A stretch of 64,000 nucleotides of DNA from Ailurus styani (GCA_002007465.1 LNAC01000018.1:3662389-3726388); one strand, 5' to 3'; positions 22,991 to 36,545 are shown, counted from the first letter of the stretch. Translations and numbers: made by a program. The notes: generated by a model from the letters alone, not told the origin.

Positions 22991-24894
22991 AAGTTAGGAG
23001 GAAGCCCCTGGGGGCTCTCTCCAGTCTTTGCCCCGTGGGAAGAGGGCAGGCAGCTGAGACACAGCTGGGCAGCCTGGTAGGAGGAGCTGGGTCCTCTCTG
23101 CCATCCCTGGCTCCTCTCTCAGGTCAAACAGCAGTGGGCGCCCCAGACACAGGGTTCCCCCAACCCAAATCAGGGTTTCCTTGAGCCTGAGACAGACAAC
23201 ATGAGCTGAGAGTCCAGGGGGTGCGGAGAGGGCATGGTATCCCTGCGAAATCTGTTCTGTTTTGTTTTAAACCCTCTGGGGGGTTTCTGTGAATCACAGA
23301 CACAATCCCAGCATCTACTGCACATCAGGCCCTGCCCCTCCAACAGCCCCCCAAACCCCACTCCCAACCTCTGCCCCCTGAACGCAGCCTGTCCCCTCTC
23401 CTCCTGCCCCCCTGGGGTTAGGTTGGAGTGACCCTCCACATCCCTTGGCCCAGCAGGGCAGGGTCTGAGCCCCAGAGCAGATGTCCACTTTGCAGAAGCC
23501 CACACAGCCACCGAGTGTAAGGCTGGAGCCCACCCCGCCCCCACAGCGGCAGGGGAGCCTATCTCCTCAGTGCCAGACAGAAGGCGGCGGACCGGAGGAC
23601 CAAGGAAGGTGAGCAGAGACAGGCGGAGGGGTGGGGAGAGACACAGTCTGGGACTTCCTGGGGGTACCCACATGCTGATGGGCTGCTGCGGATGGCCTGT
23701 CTACCGAGGTGCCTCTGGGTGCCCCCATTTCAGCCCAAGAGGCCAGGGCCAGAGCGAGAACGGGTGTCCTCGGCCCCCGCCACCCTCCGGACACTCCCTG
23801 CTGCCCACAGATGCCCACCCCAGCCCCCCATTCCAGGCTGTGTGCTGGGGCCCACCGCCCCAGCGGCTCCCAGCTGTATCCCGTGTTGGCATGACCCTGG
23901 ACGACTCCGAGAGATTAAAATGGTTTCCAGGCTCCTACCTCTGTGCTCCTACCTCTCCTTCTAAAGATCAATTGAAGTCCTGGCAATGATTCACCCTGCA
24001 GTCTGGGGCAGGGCTTTGATGTCTACTCCAGACATGAGACCTCTGTTTTTCCACACCCAGAAGCTTCTACCACGGGGTGAGGGCAGCGTTGCTCCCTCGG
24101 GCCGGGGCAGCCCCTGCTTTGCGGGAGTGCCGCCTGCCAGGCCTTCCCCTCTCTGGCTGAGGGTGCCAGGCCCTGAACAGGGGTGGTGTGGGGAAAGGGC
24201 CCATAAACACCAGGAATTCTTTCCACAAAGGGCAACTAGGAAAGCCATGCATCTCCGCTTCCCTTGGCAGCCAAGGGCCATGGAGGGAGAATGTTTAATA
24301 TAAAAACATCTGACAAAGTACCTTCAGGATATATTTTCTGCATCAAAGAAGGAGCTCTTGGCAACAGCCACTCTACCCTGACAAGGAAACTTTCGAGTGC
24401 GGCTCCCGATTGTTACAGACGCCCAGGGAAAGCGTGCCAGGGGGGGACAGGAGGAGGGCAAGCCACAGAGCCCAGCAGACAGATGGTTGTGATTAGGCTG
24501 GACGCAACCAAGTGCATTTTCTGGAATTTCAGGTCTCCTCAGAAAACCTGCTGGTCCTCCCAGAGATACAGGCCGCCCGAGGTGGAGTGAGGTAGGCACT
24601 GGCTGCCTCCAGCTCGAGCCAAACCACCAGGGACAGGAACAGGCCTCCCCCTCGGCCCAACAGGGCCCTCTCAGACACCTGCCCCCCGGCCATTGCCACT
24701 GGGCATCCGTGTGTTCAGCCAGCAACCATCCGATGAGCAGAGCTGCTCTGGGACCTGGTGAGAGTTGTTCAGGCCAGATCTCAGGTCCCCAGGGGGAACA
24801 GAAGTGCCACGAGGAGCAAGAACCATGTCAGTCCTACAAGGTTCCAGGGGGCAGAGAGGGTACCGTGCCAGACACGGGGAACCCCACAGGGGCC

Positions 24895-25100
24895 AGACGG
24901 CCTGAGTTCTGATCCCACTTCTACTGTTTTCTAGCGGGATGACCTTGGTTATTCCACCTCGCTGAGCCTCAGTTACTTCTCCTTTAATTTGGCTGCTAAA
25001 AGGAGCGACCTCACAGAGTTGTTCGAAGGATTTCATGAATGAATACTGGCATGGCACTGGGAGAGAGCCTGGCACAGAGCTCTGCATTAATTGTGATTCT
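24895..25100 (+). mobile_element. MIR, sense
   Basis: Visible MIR core: GAGTTCTGATCCCACTTCTA, GCTGAGCCTCAGTTACTTCT and GAGCCTGGCACAGAGCTC. Confidence 0.85.
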
Positions 25101-25169
25101 CAAATATGTGTTATGATCTTACGTGTTCTCTCATTCTCGATCCCTTTGTCCCAGGCAAAAAAATAATAA

Positions 25170-25260
25170 TAAATAAAAAATCATTTATTCCTTCAATCAT
25201 TCCTTCATTCAGAATACTCTACAGTGTCCTCCGGCTATGGGCAAGGCTCTGTGCTGTATG
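25170..25260 (-). mobile_element. L2/MIR 3' fragment, antisense
   Basis: TTCCTTCAATCATTCCTTCA followed by a decayed 'aaggctctgtgctgtatgcag' segment. Confidence 0.5.
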
Positions 25261-25409
25261 CAGACAAGGCCCAGGTACATCCTGGAGTTCCTCTGGCCCC
25301 AATGACCACAGTCCCTCTGTTCTAGTCCATTCTTCCGGATTCAGGACAACCTCTCTGGACTCATCTTTCCTCATTCCCCCATCCCTCACATATTAACTTC
25401 TAGCCACAA

Positions 25410-25810
25410 ATTCAGAACACACGGCTACTGCACATCTCCCTGCTTCTGCACAAGCTGTTCCTTCTATCTGACTGGCTGTCTCTATCCTGTTGTCTTCTTG
25501 GTGAACTCCTAGCCATCCTACAAAACCCAACCCAGAATGGCTTTCTCCTTGATACTTTCCCTGAACAGCCCATTCCCACCCCAACAGCATCCCCTGCTCC
25601 TGTTTTCTGGGCTAGTGCGGAGCCTCGTCTGTATCTCCACAGTACTTGGCACAAGCAACCATTCACCATTCTTGGCTTGCTGCCTGCCTTTCCTGCTAGA
25701 CTATTAGCTCCTAAAGGGGAAGGTCTGGGCTTTCTTCACTTTGTATCACCTGCCACTGGCATGCAGTAGGTTCTTAGTAACGATCAATACATTGGCTTAT
25801 CATCCCAAAG
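25410..25810 (+). mobile_element. L2 3' part, sense
   Basis: Sense L2 order is recognisable: CACAAGCTGTTCCTTCTATC, AGACTATTAGCTCCTAAAGG, then ATGCAGTAGGTTCTTAGTAA. Confidence 0.8.
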
Positions 25811-26159
25811 CCAACCATCAGGAAACACACCAGCCCTGGGTTCCTCTGTCGGGGACCCCAGAGGGTATAAGGCTGTGTGATCTCAGGCATGTCAGTTGCC
25901 CTCTTTGGGCCTTGGACTCTTTATCAGTCAAGTGTACCCCTACTCCGGTCCCAAGCTTTAGTGCTCTGAGTGGAGAGGGATGCAGGACACCAAGCTCCTC
26001 CCTCTGCATGGCCTTGTCCCAGGCATAGTTTTGCTTTGGGACAATGATAAGAAGCTCAGATACTGCAGGCCAGAAGCCCCAGCTCCGTGAATAACCCCGA
26101 GGCCCAGGAGCTGGTACCCTCTGCCAGGAACACAGCATTACCAAGGAGCCTCTGAGATC

Positions 26160-26280
26160 AGTGGCCCAATATACAGCTGAGCAAACTAAGCCCGGGGAGG
26201 TGCGGTGCTTGCCTGAGGTCACATCACTGGGAAAAGCTCCAAGCCAAGCCTGGAACCCACTCCAGCATGCTGCTCACCAT
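26160..26280 (-). mobile_element. MIR fragment, antisense
   Basis: Contains TATACAGCTGAGCAAACTAA and TTGCCTGAGGTCACATCACT. Confidence 0.7.
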
Positions 26281-27129
26281 TCTACCCTGCTTCCTGGCAA
26301 ACAAGGTTGGCCAGACTGCCCCCTACCCGCTCGCTGCCCCACAACTGCCTGGTCCTCCGGGGACTGCTGGAGTCACCTCTGTCACTGCTGCTCTTCACCC
26401 CCCACCCCCGCCACCTCTCCTCCAGCCTCAAACAACCAGCCCAGGAAGAATGGGTCCTTGTGTGACCTGCTCTGGAGTTTTTAAGGAGAGAAGGTTTTTT
26501 TTCCTCCCATTGGTTGGTCAAAACTAAAAAAAAACAAAAACAAAAACAAAAAAACACACAGGAGAGGCCTGATGCAAGCTCCAAATGCTGCCCGTGTTGG
26601 ACCATGGTGAATGGTCCTTCACGCCCCCCCTTCTGCCCTGAGAGAGGTCAAGGAGTCTGGGGCCATTTCTGAATTGGACATGGCCAGCTGGTCCTGACCC
26701 AGGAGCCCAGCGTCAGTACTGGCCCACCACCTCCAGGCTGGAGCCTGACCTGGGGGGTAAGCAGAGCCAGTGTGGGCCACACCCAAAAGCCAGCTCTGAG
26801 TCCGTGGGGATGGATCTGGGTTCAAGTCTAACTGTGCCAGGGTACCATCTGCCTTGAACCCCAGGTAGGGCTTCCTTCCTGCGCTCCAAAACCAAGTGAA
26901 ACCCTCCTTGCAGCTAAAACTCCCCCGCCTTCCTGCCCTCCCTCCCGTGCTCCCTCCTAAACCACGCACTTGGCATGCAGCACCCCAGACTACAGGCCAT
27001 GGGCACTGTCATGTGACGGCGACGTTATCCAGGCTGTCTGTCATCCAGGTGGGATCAGTCAGTAAAAAGTGAGCTGGACACTTACCTGTACACTCTATAG
27101 TATAATAAAAAGTTTTTAAAAAAATATTA

Positions 27130-27510
27130 CCCAGGCCCTGGGCTCCCCTTGCCTCATCTCCCACCAACACCTGGTGCTTTGCCTCCTAACCCTTCTAAAT
27201 TCCTTTGCTTTTTCAGCCTCAGGCTGTTTACACACCTCCAGACCTTGGCACCTGCTATTTCTTCTACCTGGAACACATCAACCCACCCCCAAACCCTGTC
27301 TCTTCTGTAGGCTCCTATTTATCCCATAAAACCCAACTTGGATATCACCTCTTCCAGGAAGTCTTCCCGAGCTGCCTCCCGACCACACCAAGAGTCAATC
27401 ACTAATGTCTTTTTCCTCTAGAGTGCCTCTTCTACTACTTCTCATTATCACCACGTCGTCACCTGTCTGTGAGTACCGCAGAGGACAGAGATCTCTAATT
27501 TGTGTCTCTG
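27130..27510 (+). mobile_element. L2 3' part, sense
   Basis: Sense L2 text: TTCTTCTACCTGGAACACAT and CACCTCTTCCAGGAAGTCTT. Confidence 0.8.
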
Positions 27511-27559
27511 AGCTGCCAGCTGCAAACACAGCAGCTGCCATGCTGTTGGGGCCACATCC

Positions 27560-27700
27560 ACCACATGCTGTGTGCCAAGCCGTGGCTGATTCACAGGTAT
27601 CATCTCATGTGGTCCAGTGCCTGCCCCAAAGTCCCACAGCAAGGAAAGGACACGGCTGGGACTTGAACCCAGGACCTCATGGTGCAGAGCCCACACTCTT
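27560..27700 (-). mobile_element. MIR fragment, antisense
   Basis: Antisense MIR: AAAGTCCCACAGCAAGGAAA and GGGACTTGAACCCAGGACC. Confidence 0.75.
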
Positions 27701-29729
27701 CGGCCAGCCGATTTTGCTAAAGAGGCTCAGCACAGGCTGACTGAACTGAACTTGGAGAACAAGGAGCTCTAGGGTCTGTGAACCGGGAGTGTCCGAGCAG
27801 CGCATCTTGAGCCCTAGGAGGAGGAAGTGGCAGGAAGCAGTGCTGCGCACCAACACTCCTCTCCCAGCTTCTGTAGGCACTGACGATGAACACCAGACAG
27901 CACCAACTCTGAAGAGTACCTCTTCGAGCCCACGGAGATGAAAGGAGGCAGGTGTTTGGGCAGTGTGGGGACCCCCCCCCAAGGTAGGGACCTGGCTCTA
28001 CTCACTTATGACTGCTGTGTGGCCCTTGGCCGCTCTCCTAACCTCTCTGAGTCTCTGTTCCCAAACTCTGCCAATGTACAGAATGCAAGAATCCTGGATA
28101 ATGGACTGTGCCCTCAAGAAGCTTACAGTCTGGTTGGTAGAGGAAAGACACCCACGTTCAGCTGAACTCCCAACCCCCCATGTGGTCCTACACAGCTCCC
28201 TTCCTTCGCTGGACCCTTCCTTCTAAAAATGAGGGGCTCACCCTACTGGCACAGCTCTAAAGAAACAGCATGTTCTGACGACTAAGAGACCAATATGCAT
28301 GTCCAAGGTCAGCCGAAGGGACAGCTCAGTCCCTATGACTGGCAGCTTACACCACACCTTGCACACAGTGGGTGTTTAATAAAGCGCTCAAGCAGTTATC
28401 CATTAGCACTAGAATAGGGTAGGGGAGGGGAGTCACTGGTTCCTGGAGAAGCCAGCCCAGTGCGGCTGCCCCTGGTGCCATGGCACGGGAGCAAAGCAGG
28501 CCTGGCTTCCAAAGCAACACAGCCCCTCAGGCTCTCAGTAAACCGCCCAACGCTCACTCAGCACCCAGCACGGAGCCCCATCTGGGTGCTCCTCAAAGGG
28601 CCTAACGCTCCTTGTGCAGTGCACATCCTGTTCTTCTAGCCTAGAGCCCGGGAGAGCCGAGAGAATCCTGCCCTCCTCCCTCAACCCTCCTCAGAATGGC
28701 CATGTCTATGTGGCCCTTTGTCCCACAATTCCTTGAATTATGGCCTATTCTACCTTCACGCTGCCAAGAAGGGTTGTCTCCCAAGCACTCACACCTTAGT
28801 ATGAATTTAACTAGCTAACCTTGTTGTCCTCCCCAAACTAGACCGAAATCCAAGGAAAAGGAGAAAAAAGAGGTATTACCACGGGGAAGGCGAGGAAGGA
28901 CAGCCTGAGGGGACTTAGGCGCGTCAAGGGCAGCACCCCAGGCCCTGAGTTAGGCCAGGAATCCAGAGTGTCGAGCTTCTGAAGGCATCCCAAAGGGGGA
29001 CTTCTAGGCTTTCAAGACTCTGGGCATCAGAGTCTTCCGATCTTGTGGAAGCTCTGCGCTCGCTCTGCCCCTTGCCGAGCAATCTCGGTAGAGTCATCTG
29101 TCCCCTCCCAGCTTCGGGCTTCTGTTTAGCTGGGATCATGTACCGAGGAGCTCCTCAACAGGTCAGATGAGGGTCCTGTCAACCACTCTGCAGAGCTGCA
29201 CCCAGACCCTCTCCTGTCCTGCCACCCACGGGTCCTTGCCTGCCCCGGTGATGACGGTGCCTCAAAATGCCCACCATCCCCCTAACGTGGCCTCAACAGC
29301 AGCACAGGAAAGTGAAGCGGAGACCTTGGAGCTGGATAAAAATAGACAGTGCAAGGCAAACGCGAGTGGGCTTCGTCCAGGGCTGCAGACGTCCTGCTCA
29401 AGAGAGGCGCCGGGCTCTCAGGAACCGCAGCCCCTCGGGGACTCAGGGAGACAGAAGGGGCCAGGGCAGCCGGCCGGTGTGGCCTCGGGGTGGCCTCACG
29501 ACCCTGCCCAGTGGTGACCAGGATGGGCGCTGAGCTCTATGCCTCTCTCTCGCCACCCCTGCGCCCCGTCCCCGGTTCTTAAACAGGGCCAGGCTGTCCC
29601 CAGGTTCTTCTGACCACTCTCCCTCAGCCGCATCCCCCCCCCAGGGTGTGTCTCCGGGAAGGGGGGGAGCCCTAGTTGTGGAATGCCAGGCAGGACCCTC
29701 AGGCAGGAGGGCTGGGCAGTCCCACTGCT

Positions 29730-30090
29730 GGAGCCTGCCACTTACAATTCAGGAATTTGGGCAGCTGGCCCAGCAGGGAGCCTCAGTTTCCCTAGAAAAC
29801 AGGGGGAATCACACCCGTCTCACTGGGGTGAGATAAGGAGTCAATGAGATGGAGAATGACCAGCTCTGAGCAAAGAGCTAAGTAGGGAGTGTCAATAAGT
29901 GTCAACTGTTGTCAGCAGCAGGACAGTTATTATCTGTCCTTGAACATCAAACACTCTGGCCTGGCCCAGCACTTTCTGCCCTTCAGCTTTCTGAACTCAC
30001 CTCCTGCCCTGCCTTTGGGCAAGCCCCGCATTCCATCCAGCCAGATGAATCCTGCCTTCATCCACGGAGACCTGTCACCTCGCTTGTCAC
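29730..30090 (+). mobile_element. MIR followed by L2-like fragment
   Basis: MIR (29730-29910) with GGAGCCTCAGTTTCCCTAGA and a terminal 'gtgtcaataagtgtcaactg'. The 29935-30090 piece resembles L2 sense sequence. Confidence 0.65.
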
Positions 30091-30999
30091 CTCTCAGCGC
30101 CTTCCCCTCACCCGGCAGGGCCTCCCTTCCCTGAGTCTGCCCCCCAGGGTGACAGCCACCCCAGCCCCAAGCCTAGGAGCTCCCAGGAGGCGAGGGCAGT
30201 GCCCACCCACTGGTCCTCCGAATCCCACAGCTCAAGTAATCTGGAAAAGCTGACCAGTGAGGCCCGAGAACGGGAGGAGTCACGTGACATCCCCAGAAGG
30301 TGCCTGGGTGACCACATGGGGAAACGCTCCACTCACCTCCTGAGACAACCTCGAACTCAGACCCCATTTGATCCCCCCGCCCCCACACTGGGAACCCTAA
30401 ACTGCCTCCCCAGTTCCCTTAGCCCCTCAGAATTCCAAGCCACTGGACGCCAAATTTTCTCATGCAAACCATGCGGGCTTCATCCACAGGAAAGAGCAGC
30501 AGGGGTCTGCTCACTGGCCAGTACCACACACCGCTCTGGGATGACTGGGTGACAATCCCAGAGTCCGGGGCCCCGGGCCCCAAGGGCAGCCAAAAACCTA
30601 AGAGCCCCCAGGGTCTCTGGACATGTCCCTCCAGAGGGCGCATCTCTGCAAATGGGAGTTTCCACTATTAACAGGGGGAGGGGGAGCAGAGAATGTCAAA
30701 AAACTACCCATCCATCCAGACGACCCATGCCAATGCACTCCACCTAAATTAAACACATTCTGAAGGCAGACAGGGGCACAGAAGCATGCATTCAGAAATA
30801 CTGTTAAGCCTCTTGCTTCAAAATTGTATGTAGTTTCCATCCACATAGGCACAGAAGAAAAAGAATGGGTTAAAATATTAACTTCTTGTGCTCATCTGGT
30901 ACGGTCTTTCGGGGAAAGGCATTATCACCAAGTAGGGGCCAAAAGGCATAGAAGAAAACCTCAATCAGAGGGGCCACCAGAGGCCAGAGGCAAGGGGGA

Positions 31000-31200
31000 C
31001 CGGGACACCACTACCTATGCCATGAGCCCCACTACGGGACCCTGGGCAAGTCACTTCCCACTCCAGCTTCTTGTTTTCCTATCTTAGAAACAGGGGAACT
31101 CATGGGATCGCCCATGGTTGTGATGGAATACAAAATGAATGGGGAAGGGCTCGGACGTGGGTAACGGCGAGGCAGCTATGGGCAGCCAGCATCGTGTCCC
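31000..31200 (+). mobile_element. MIR, sense
   Basis: Contains CCCTGGGCAAGTCACTTCCC and ATCTTAGAAACAGGGGAACT. Confidence 0.75.
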
Positions 31201-32312
31201 CCTTAGAGTCACAGGGAGGGGATGGCAAGAATGACAGCCAGAACTTCATTCAGGGGAATGCAGGCTTTGGAGGTACATTCAGCCCTTGCAGAGAAGGGGA
31301 CGGGACAGCAGACAGGAGCACGGTGGCATGATGGCGAATGGCTCTGCTACTATGTGATCCGGGCGCGATGCATGTACAAGGCCGGAGCAGAGGACGTGGC
31401 CAAAAGGAAACGCTCCATAAACAGCTATGGTCACTGCCATTGCCACGGGCGTGGGGCAGGGGAAGGACAGCTCAGATGCACACAAACAGAGGTCTCACCC
31501 GACAGCTAGCCATGCCCGCTTGGGAAGCATCTCCAACCTGAGGGGCTATCACGCCACTCAGTGCAGACCCAGGCCACCAGCCCCAACTGTCTTCCCAGGA
31601 CACACATCCACACCATGTTCCCCAACGGTCCCACAGATCTCGGCACCAGAGTCCCTCCTGGCCCCCGGTGTCCCCAAGTCACCGCCAACCCTTCATTTCT
31701 TAAGGCAAGCCCAGTTTAGCTATTCCCAGGAATGGGAGAATCCCTGCAGCCACCTCTTCACTGCAGGGGCTTGGGGGACTCCAAACTGGGGTTCTCTCTG
31801 CTTCCTAGCCCAGCAGCCACCGCTCAGGAGAGACAGAAACCACCAGCCTTTGGCCAACTCGTAACTTGCCAGACCCTCCCCCAAGCTCGTTCCACCCCCT
31901 CCATTTCCCCTTCTTCTGACCCTCCGCGTCTGCTCTCCCCCAGAGTGGGGACAGGAGGAGAAAGCCACAAAGATAAATGTATACAAACACATGCGTCTTG
32001 TGGCCTCTCGGCAGCTGGGAGAAGAGGCTTCCTCTGCTAAACTGAGGGATGGAGGGCTGTGCTGGGCTTTCACCGGTCCCACGAGAGACAAGGTGGAGAC
32101 AACTGGTGAGCGTGTGGCCCAAGAGGCACTTTCAAAGTGACCATCTTTAGATCTCATTCGTACAGATGGCTCTTAAACCCAAGGACGCCGGCGACGAAGA
32201 CAATGAGTCTTCCTATCCAAGAGGTGGGCAGATGTGGGAAAAGGAAAGGAGGGAGGAAATCGAAAAGGCTCCATCAAGCCCCCCCCCAACCTGTCCCCTT
32301 CTGCGAAGTTCA

Positions 32313-32687
<375 letters not shown>

Positions 32688-32839
32688 CTACTCTGACCAC
32701 AGAAATAACCCAAGTTCAGGGGACTGAGCAAGTAGCAACTTAGAGCCTCCGTGGGTAAGGTTAAATTAAGCCCCTAAACAATTCATACTTGCTGCGCTTA
32801 ATTACCACCATTAAAATTCTTAAAGTTGTTCCTTCTTGC

Positions 32840-32866
32840 TTCCTTCCTTCCTTCCTTCCTTCCTCA
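32840..32866 (+). repeat. (CCTT)n microsatellite
   Basis: Five to six CCTT units after a related CTTG start. Confidence 0.85.
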
Positions 32867-33534
32867 CTGGAGCTGGGGAAACTCTGTTTTAACAAGTTAC
32901 CAGCCATGCTCACTCTGTCCCACTTGCACCCCTCTAATTAAGGGCTCAAGCATTTGCTCCCAGATTAACTTTTTTTCCCTCTTCCCTCCTCCACTCCTTA
33001 ACATCCAGACCTGCTCACAGAGCAACTTTCAATGCCTAGACTGTTTTGTTTTGTTTTTAAGGCATTCTTTTTTTTTTTTTTTAAAGTAATTTCTAGTACT
33101 TCATATGGCGTGCGTTAGTTGTTTTCCCCTGTCTGCAGTGCAGTGACTGAGATGGGGAAAGGAACATCTTTTGCACGTTTTCTCTGGAATACCGAACTGC
33201 TACCCACACAAGCCCATGCCTTTTTGGGCAGGCAGACTTGCAAAATTTTTACTCTGCTCCCAGCCACGAGGTGTTGTCCGTGTGAAGAAGTCATAAGGCA
33301 TGTTCTGGGAGGCTGACAGCTCGTCACTTTCTTACCCAGCTCAACCCAGGTCTGGCTCAGCTGGTCCCACCTGGCTCAGGAGAACAACTCAAAGCTGGGG
33401 ATTCCTGACAGAGAAACCGTTAGCCAAAGCCCTGGCTAGCTAGAATTCCACTCTACCCGGTAGGATTTTTTTTTTTTCTCCTTTTAACACAAGGTTTGGG
33501 GAATGGGAAGATGAAACATTAACCAATTTGGGGT

Positions 33535-33568
33535 TTTTGTTTTGTTTTGTTTTGTTTTGTTTTGTTTC
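33535..33568 (+). repeat. (GTTTT)n microsatellite
   Basis: Six GTTTT units. Further T runs lie at 33067-33083, 33466-33478 and 33624-33640. Confidence 0.9.
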
Positions 33569-33714
33569 CCTACTTGCCAGATGCTGACTGGGTGTTCTGG
33601 GGTTTTATTTTGGTGGTTTTTTGTTTTTTTTTTTTTTTTGTCTCATGTGATCACAGAGGCTTAGAAGTGGACTGACTTTTGTTTATGAAAAAGCAACAAT
33701 GCAAGGAAAAGAAA

Positions 33715-33810
33715 ATAATACAAAAAAACAGCTCAGGTTATTTATCAGGGCACGAGAAAGTTATCTGCTGGTAAAATGTGTTAGGAGGGAAATAAGGGCA
33801 GATGGAAAAT
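33715..33810. promoter_or_regulatory. Candidate intronic enhancer: GATA, E-box and ETS-like motifs
   Basis: Within about 95 bp of repeat-free intron 2 there are two GATA motifs (TTATCA 33742-33747, TTATCT 33761-33766), an E-box CAGATG (33799-33804) and GGAA words (about 33716 and 33804). The combination resembles the Fli1/Gata/Scl enhancer logic of blood and endothelium, but this is motif-level evidence only. Confidence 0.35.
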
Positions 33811-34204
33811 CTCTTTAAAATAAATATAATACCCACAATGCCCAAGTAGGAGCTTCTTAAAGAGGGTTTTGCTTTTCATATCTAAGGGTCCCGAAGTGTT
33901 CAGTGCCCTGAGTCCTGCTGCCTCTTCCTGTCCGAAGTAGCAACATCGCAGGCTGAACCTTATTTCCTAGGGAGCTGCAAGAGAGCCCACATGGCCAGCT
34001 TTGTGAGTGAGGGTCCCAGGAGTGGGAACGCCCTATCCTGCATTCTTCCAAAGCCTCCAGTTTACTGCTTCTCGTGACCCCTGACATCAGAAGCAGGGCA
34101 GTGGCTGGTGGAGAAAAAGAATACTCCCGACCTTGACCACAGCTCAAGACCCACGGAGGACCCTGTCTGGAAGCTGGGGCCCCAGGTTTGAGTCCCACCT
34201 CCGC

Positions 34205-34545
34205 CACCAGTCATAAAAATCAGGGCTCACCAACTTTTTCTGCAAAGGGCCCTCCATTGTGAATAAAACTTTCAGCCTTGTGAGCCACAGGATCTCTGTT
34301 ACAGCGACTCAACCGTGTCGCCAGAAGTAGCCAGAAACAACATGGGAACAGGGGAACACGGCCATGTTCCAGCAGGCCTATTAGTATGGATGCTAGACTC
34401 TGAATTTCCTACCATCTTCACACATGAGGAAATAGTATTCTTTTGACTTTTTTTTTTCCAACCATCTCAAAAAGTGCAAACCACCCTTAGCTCATGAGCC
34501 ATACAAACACAGATGGTGGGCCGTAATCTGCAGACACCTGAGCTG
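34205..34545 (+). mobile_element. hAT-type DNA transposon fossil
   Basis: CCAACTTTTTCTGCAAAGGG near the left end, CAGCCTTGTGAGCCACAGG, and a terminal GTGGGCCGTAATCTGCAGAC resemble a common nonautonomous hAT-Charlie-like family. Exact family not assigned. Confidence 0.6.
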
Positions 34546-35060
34546 TGTGACCACCAGCGAGTGTCACTTCCTCTTTCTAGGCCTCAATTGTCCCATTTGT
34601 AAAATAGCCGAGACACCTGTTGATTTCCAAATGGTCACTTGGCAGGGTCAGGCACTATCCTGATTTTTGCTGCTTTATCACAGGCTGACCTGCAATTCCT
34701 CAGGGCGATGATCCTTGACGTCCAAACGGAGGGGCTACATTAACTGAGAACATGTGGGTTTGGTTTTTTCGTGGGTTTTGTTGTTTTGTTTTGGTTTGGT
34801 TTTTGGTTTTTCTCTTCCTCTAATGGAACTAGGGATCTTCTAAGTGACTAGTGCAATTATGTTGACTTGGGAAATGCCGAAACAGGCCCGTGAAGAAGGG
34901 ATGGGGAGCAGCAGAGCCAAATAGGGGGCTGCTTGTGGGTTTCCGCCTCGGCCCTGCTGCTCATTAGCTGGGGGGCCCTCTCCATCCCTCAGCCAGACTC
35001 CTCATCTGTGAAGGGACAGGGTCCCACCAGATGACCTCTTCGGTTCCCCAGAGGACTAAA
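34540..35060 (+). mobile_element. Two MIR fragments
   Basis: One at 34540-34620 (CAATTGTCCCATTTGTAAAA) and one at 34900-35060 (CAGACTCCTCATCTGTGAAG). Confidence 0.65.
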
Positions 35061-36106
35061 TACAGCTCTTCCCTCCACGGGATGACCAGACGTGGGGAGA
35101 AACAATGAGGAAGTTGCCATCATTAAACCACTGACTCTCACACCGTCATGGGACAGCCTCTGCCCCCCTCGATGGAAGAGGTCCAACTCCTGAACGGACC
35201 CAGTGGGCACCTCTGACTCCACAGGGGAGGACCTGGAAGGCAAACTGGCCCAGATATCTGCCTGGGCGTCTGTGACACTTCGAAGTGACCTCCCGGACGA
35301 TGCTGACACAGGCTACTGGGAAGAGGCCTTTACCCAAAACAAAACCAAACCCACTTCTTGTGGTCACTCGGTGGAGTGTATCAGCGTCCCTGCCATGCTA
35401 GCTGACTTCGAGAGGCCCAGTCCACGGTCCCCACCCCTCGGAGCCTCCCCTGGAGGGTATGGCAGGGCCCAAAAACAAGCCATCATGGCTTTCAAAACCA
35501 CATGCCTCTACTCCAGAATGTGAGCTGCTCGGCTGGCCTTAAGGTTTTCGAGAAAACCCGAACGGGACCCGCCTAAAATGATGACCACCTCCGCTGAGCG
35601 CACCAAGAGGACTGCACCCCTACACAGCTTTCTCCGCCGTCCGACTCTTGCCTCTGCCCAGGTGAACTTCTTGGCCTGACACGGGGGTGGGGGGGGGGCG
35701 CACACCACTCCCCTCCACAGGGACTTCATGCTCTACCTATTTGTCACGGTGCTAATTACCACAGGCTAAAAGGAGAGCAACCGAGGGCTGGGGGGCGGGG
35801 AGGGGGGAGGGAGAAACACCAACCCACCTCCAGTGAGGTGCTGAAGCCAAAACCCATTCATCTCCCACAGGCCCATGTTTAAAGGTCACAGAGAGGTTAA
35901 TGATGAGCGGAGGAATTTCGAGATGTAAATAGCCCACTACAGAGCCTGGGTCTGCTTTGGCCCAACTGGAGGTGTGTCTGTAAATCTTCGCCCCATCGCA
36001 AAGGCAGCCAGGCCTGCTTCCCGGCCCCCTCCCCTCCAGCCCTTCGGCACTGAGGCTGGGCCCCCAGACTCAAAGGGAGCTGGGTGGGGAAGGAGGACAC
36101 ACTTAC

Positions 36107-36163
36107 CCAGTGGCTTGTACTCGTCGCGGGGAGACAGCCGAGAATAGGGGGGTGGTGGTGATT
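36107..36163 (-). CDS. SMAD6: SMAD6 exon 2 (PPxY motif, Smurf-binding linker)
   Basis: A 57-bp exon with acceptor cttccag before 36163 and donor gtaagt after 36107. Joined to the last G of exon 1 it reads ESPPPPYSRLSPRDEYKPL, the linker segment of SMAD6. The PPPPY is a PPxY (PY) motif; in inhibitory SMADs this motif is the docking site for WW domains of Smurf-type ubiquitin ligases, which SMAD6/7 bring to activated receptors. Both boundaries are phase 1 and the length is a multiple of three, so loss of the exon would keep the reading frame while removing the PY motif. Splice sites, length and peptide all agree, so confidence is high despite the small size. Confidence 0.97.
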
Positions 36164-36329
36164 CTGGAAGACAGGAGACACAACACGTCACGGCTGGGGC
36201 AGGGGAGGTCACACCTGCGGATTCGACCTGCTTTTGATTACTGGTCCCCTCAAATACTAAACCCAATCCCCGGGAAACTCCCTTCTCCCACCACCTCTCT
36301 TACTCAACAGTGAGGCTGCAGGCTTGGGG

Positions 36330-36545
36330 TACAGACCCAGACTCAAGCCCTCATCTGCCCCCTTTGGCTGTGTGACCTCGGGAAAGTTCCTTCACCTCTC
36401 GGAGCCTGTCTCCTCAGCTCTAAAACAGGGATAATAATAATCATAAAGACCTGCCAGCTTCGCCAGGAGGGCAAACACAGATAATATATGTAAAACAGCT
36501 CTTGGTACTCTGGAAAAGTACCTGTACAAACACTGACTGTTGTCA
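36330..36545 (+). mobile_element. MIR, sense, well preserved
   Basis: GGCTGTGTGACCTCGGGAAA, CTCAGCTCTAAAACAGGGAT and ACACTGACTGTTGTC show the full MIR order. Confidence 0.9.
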
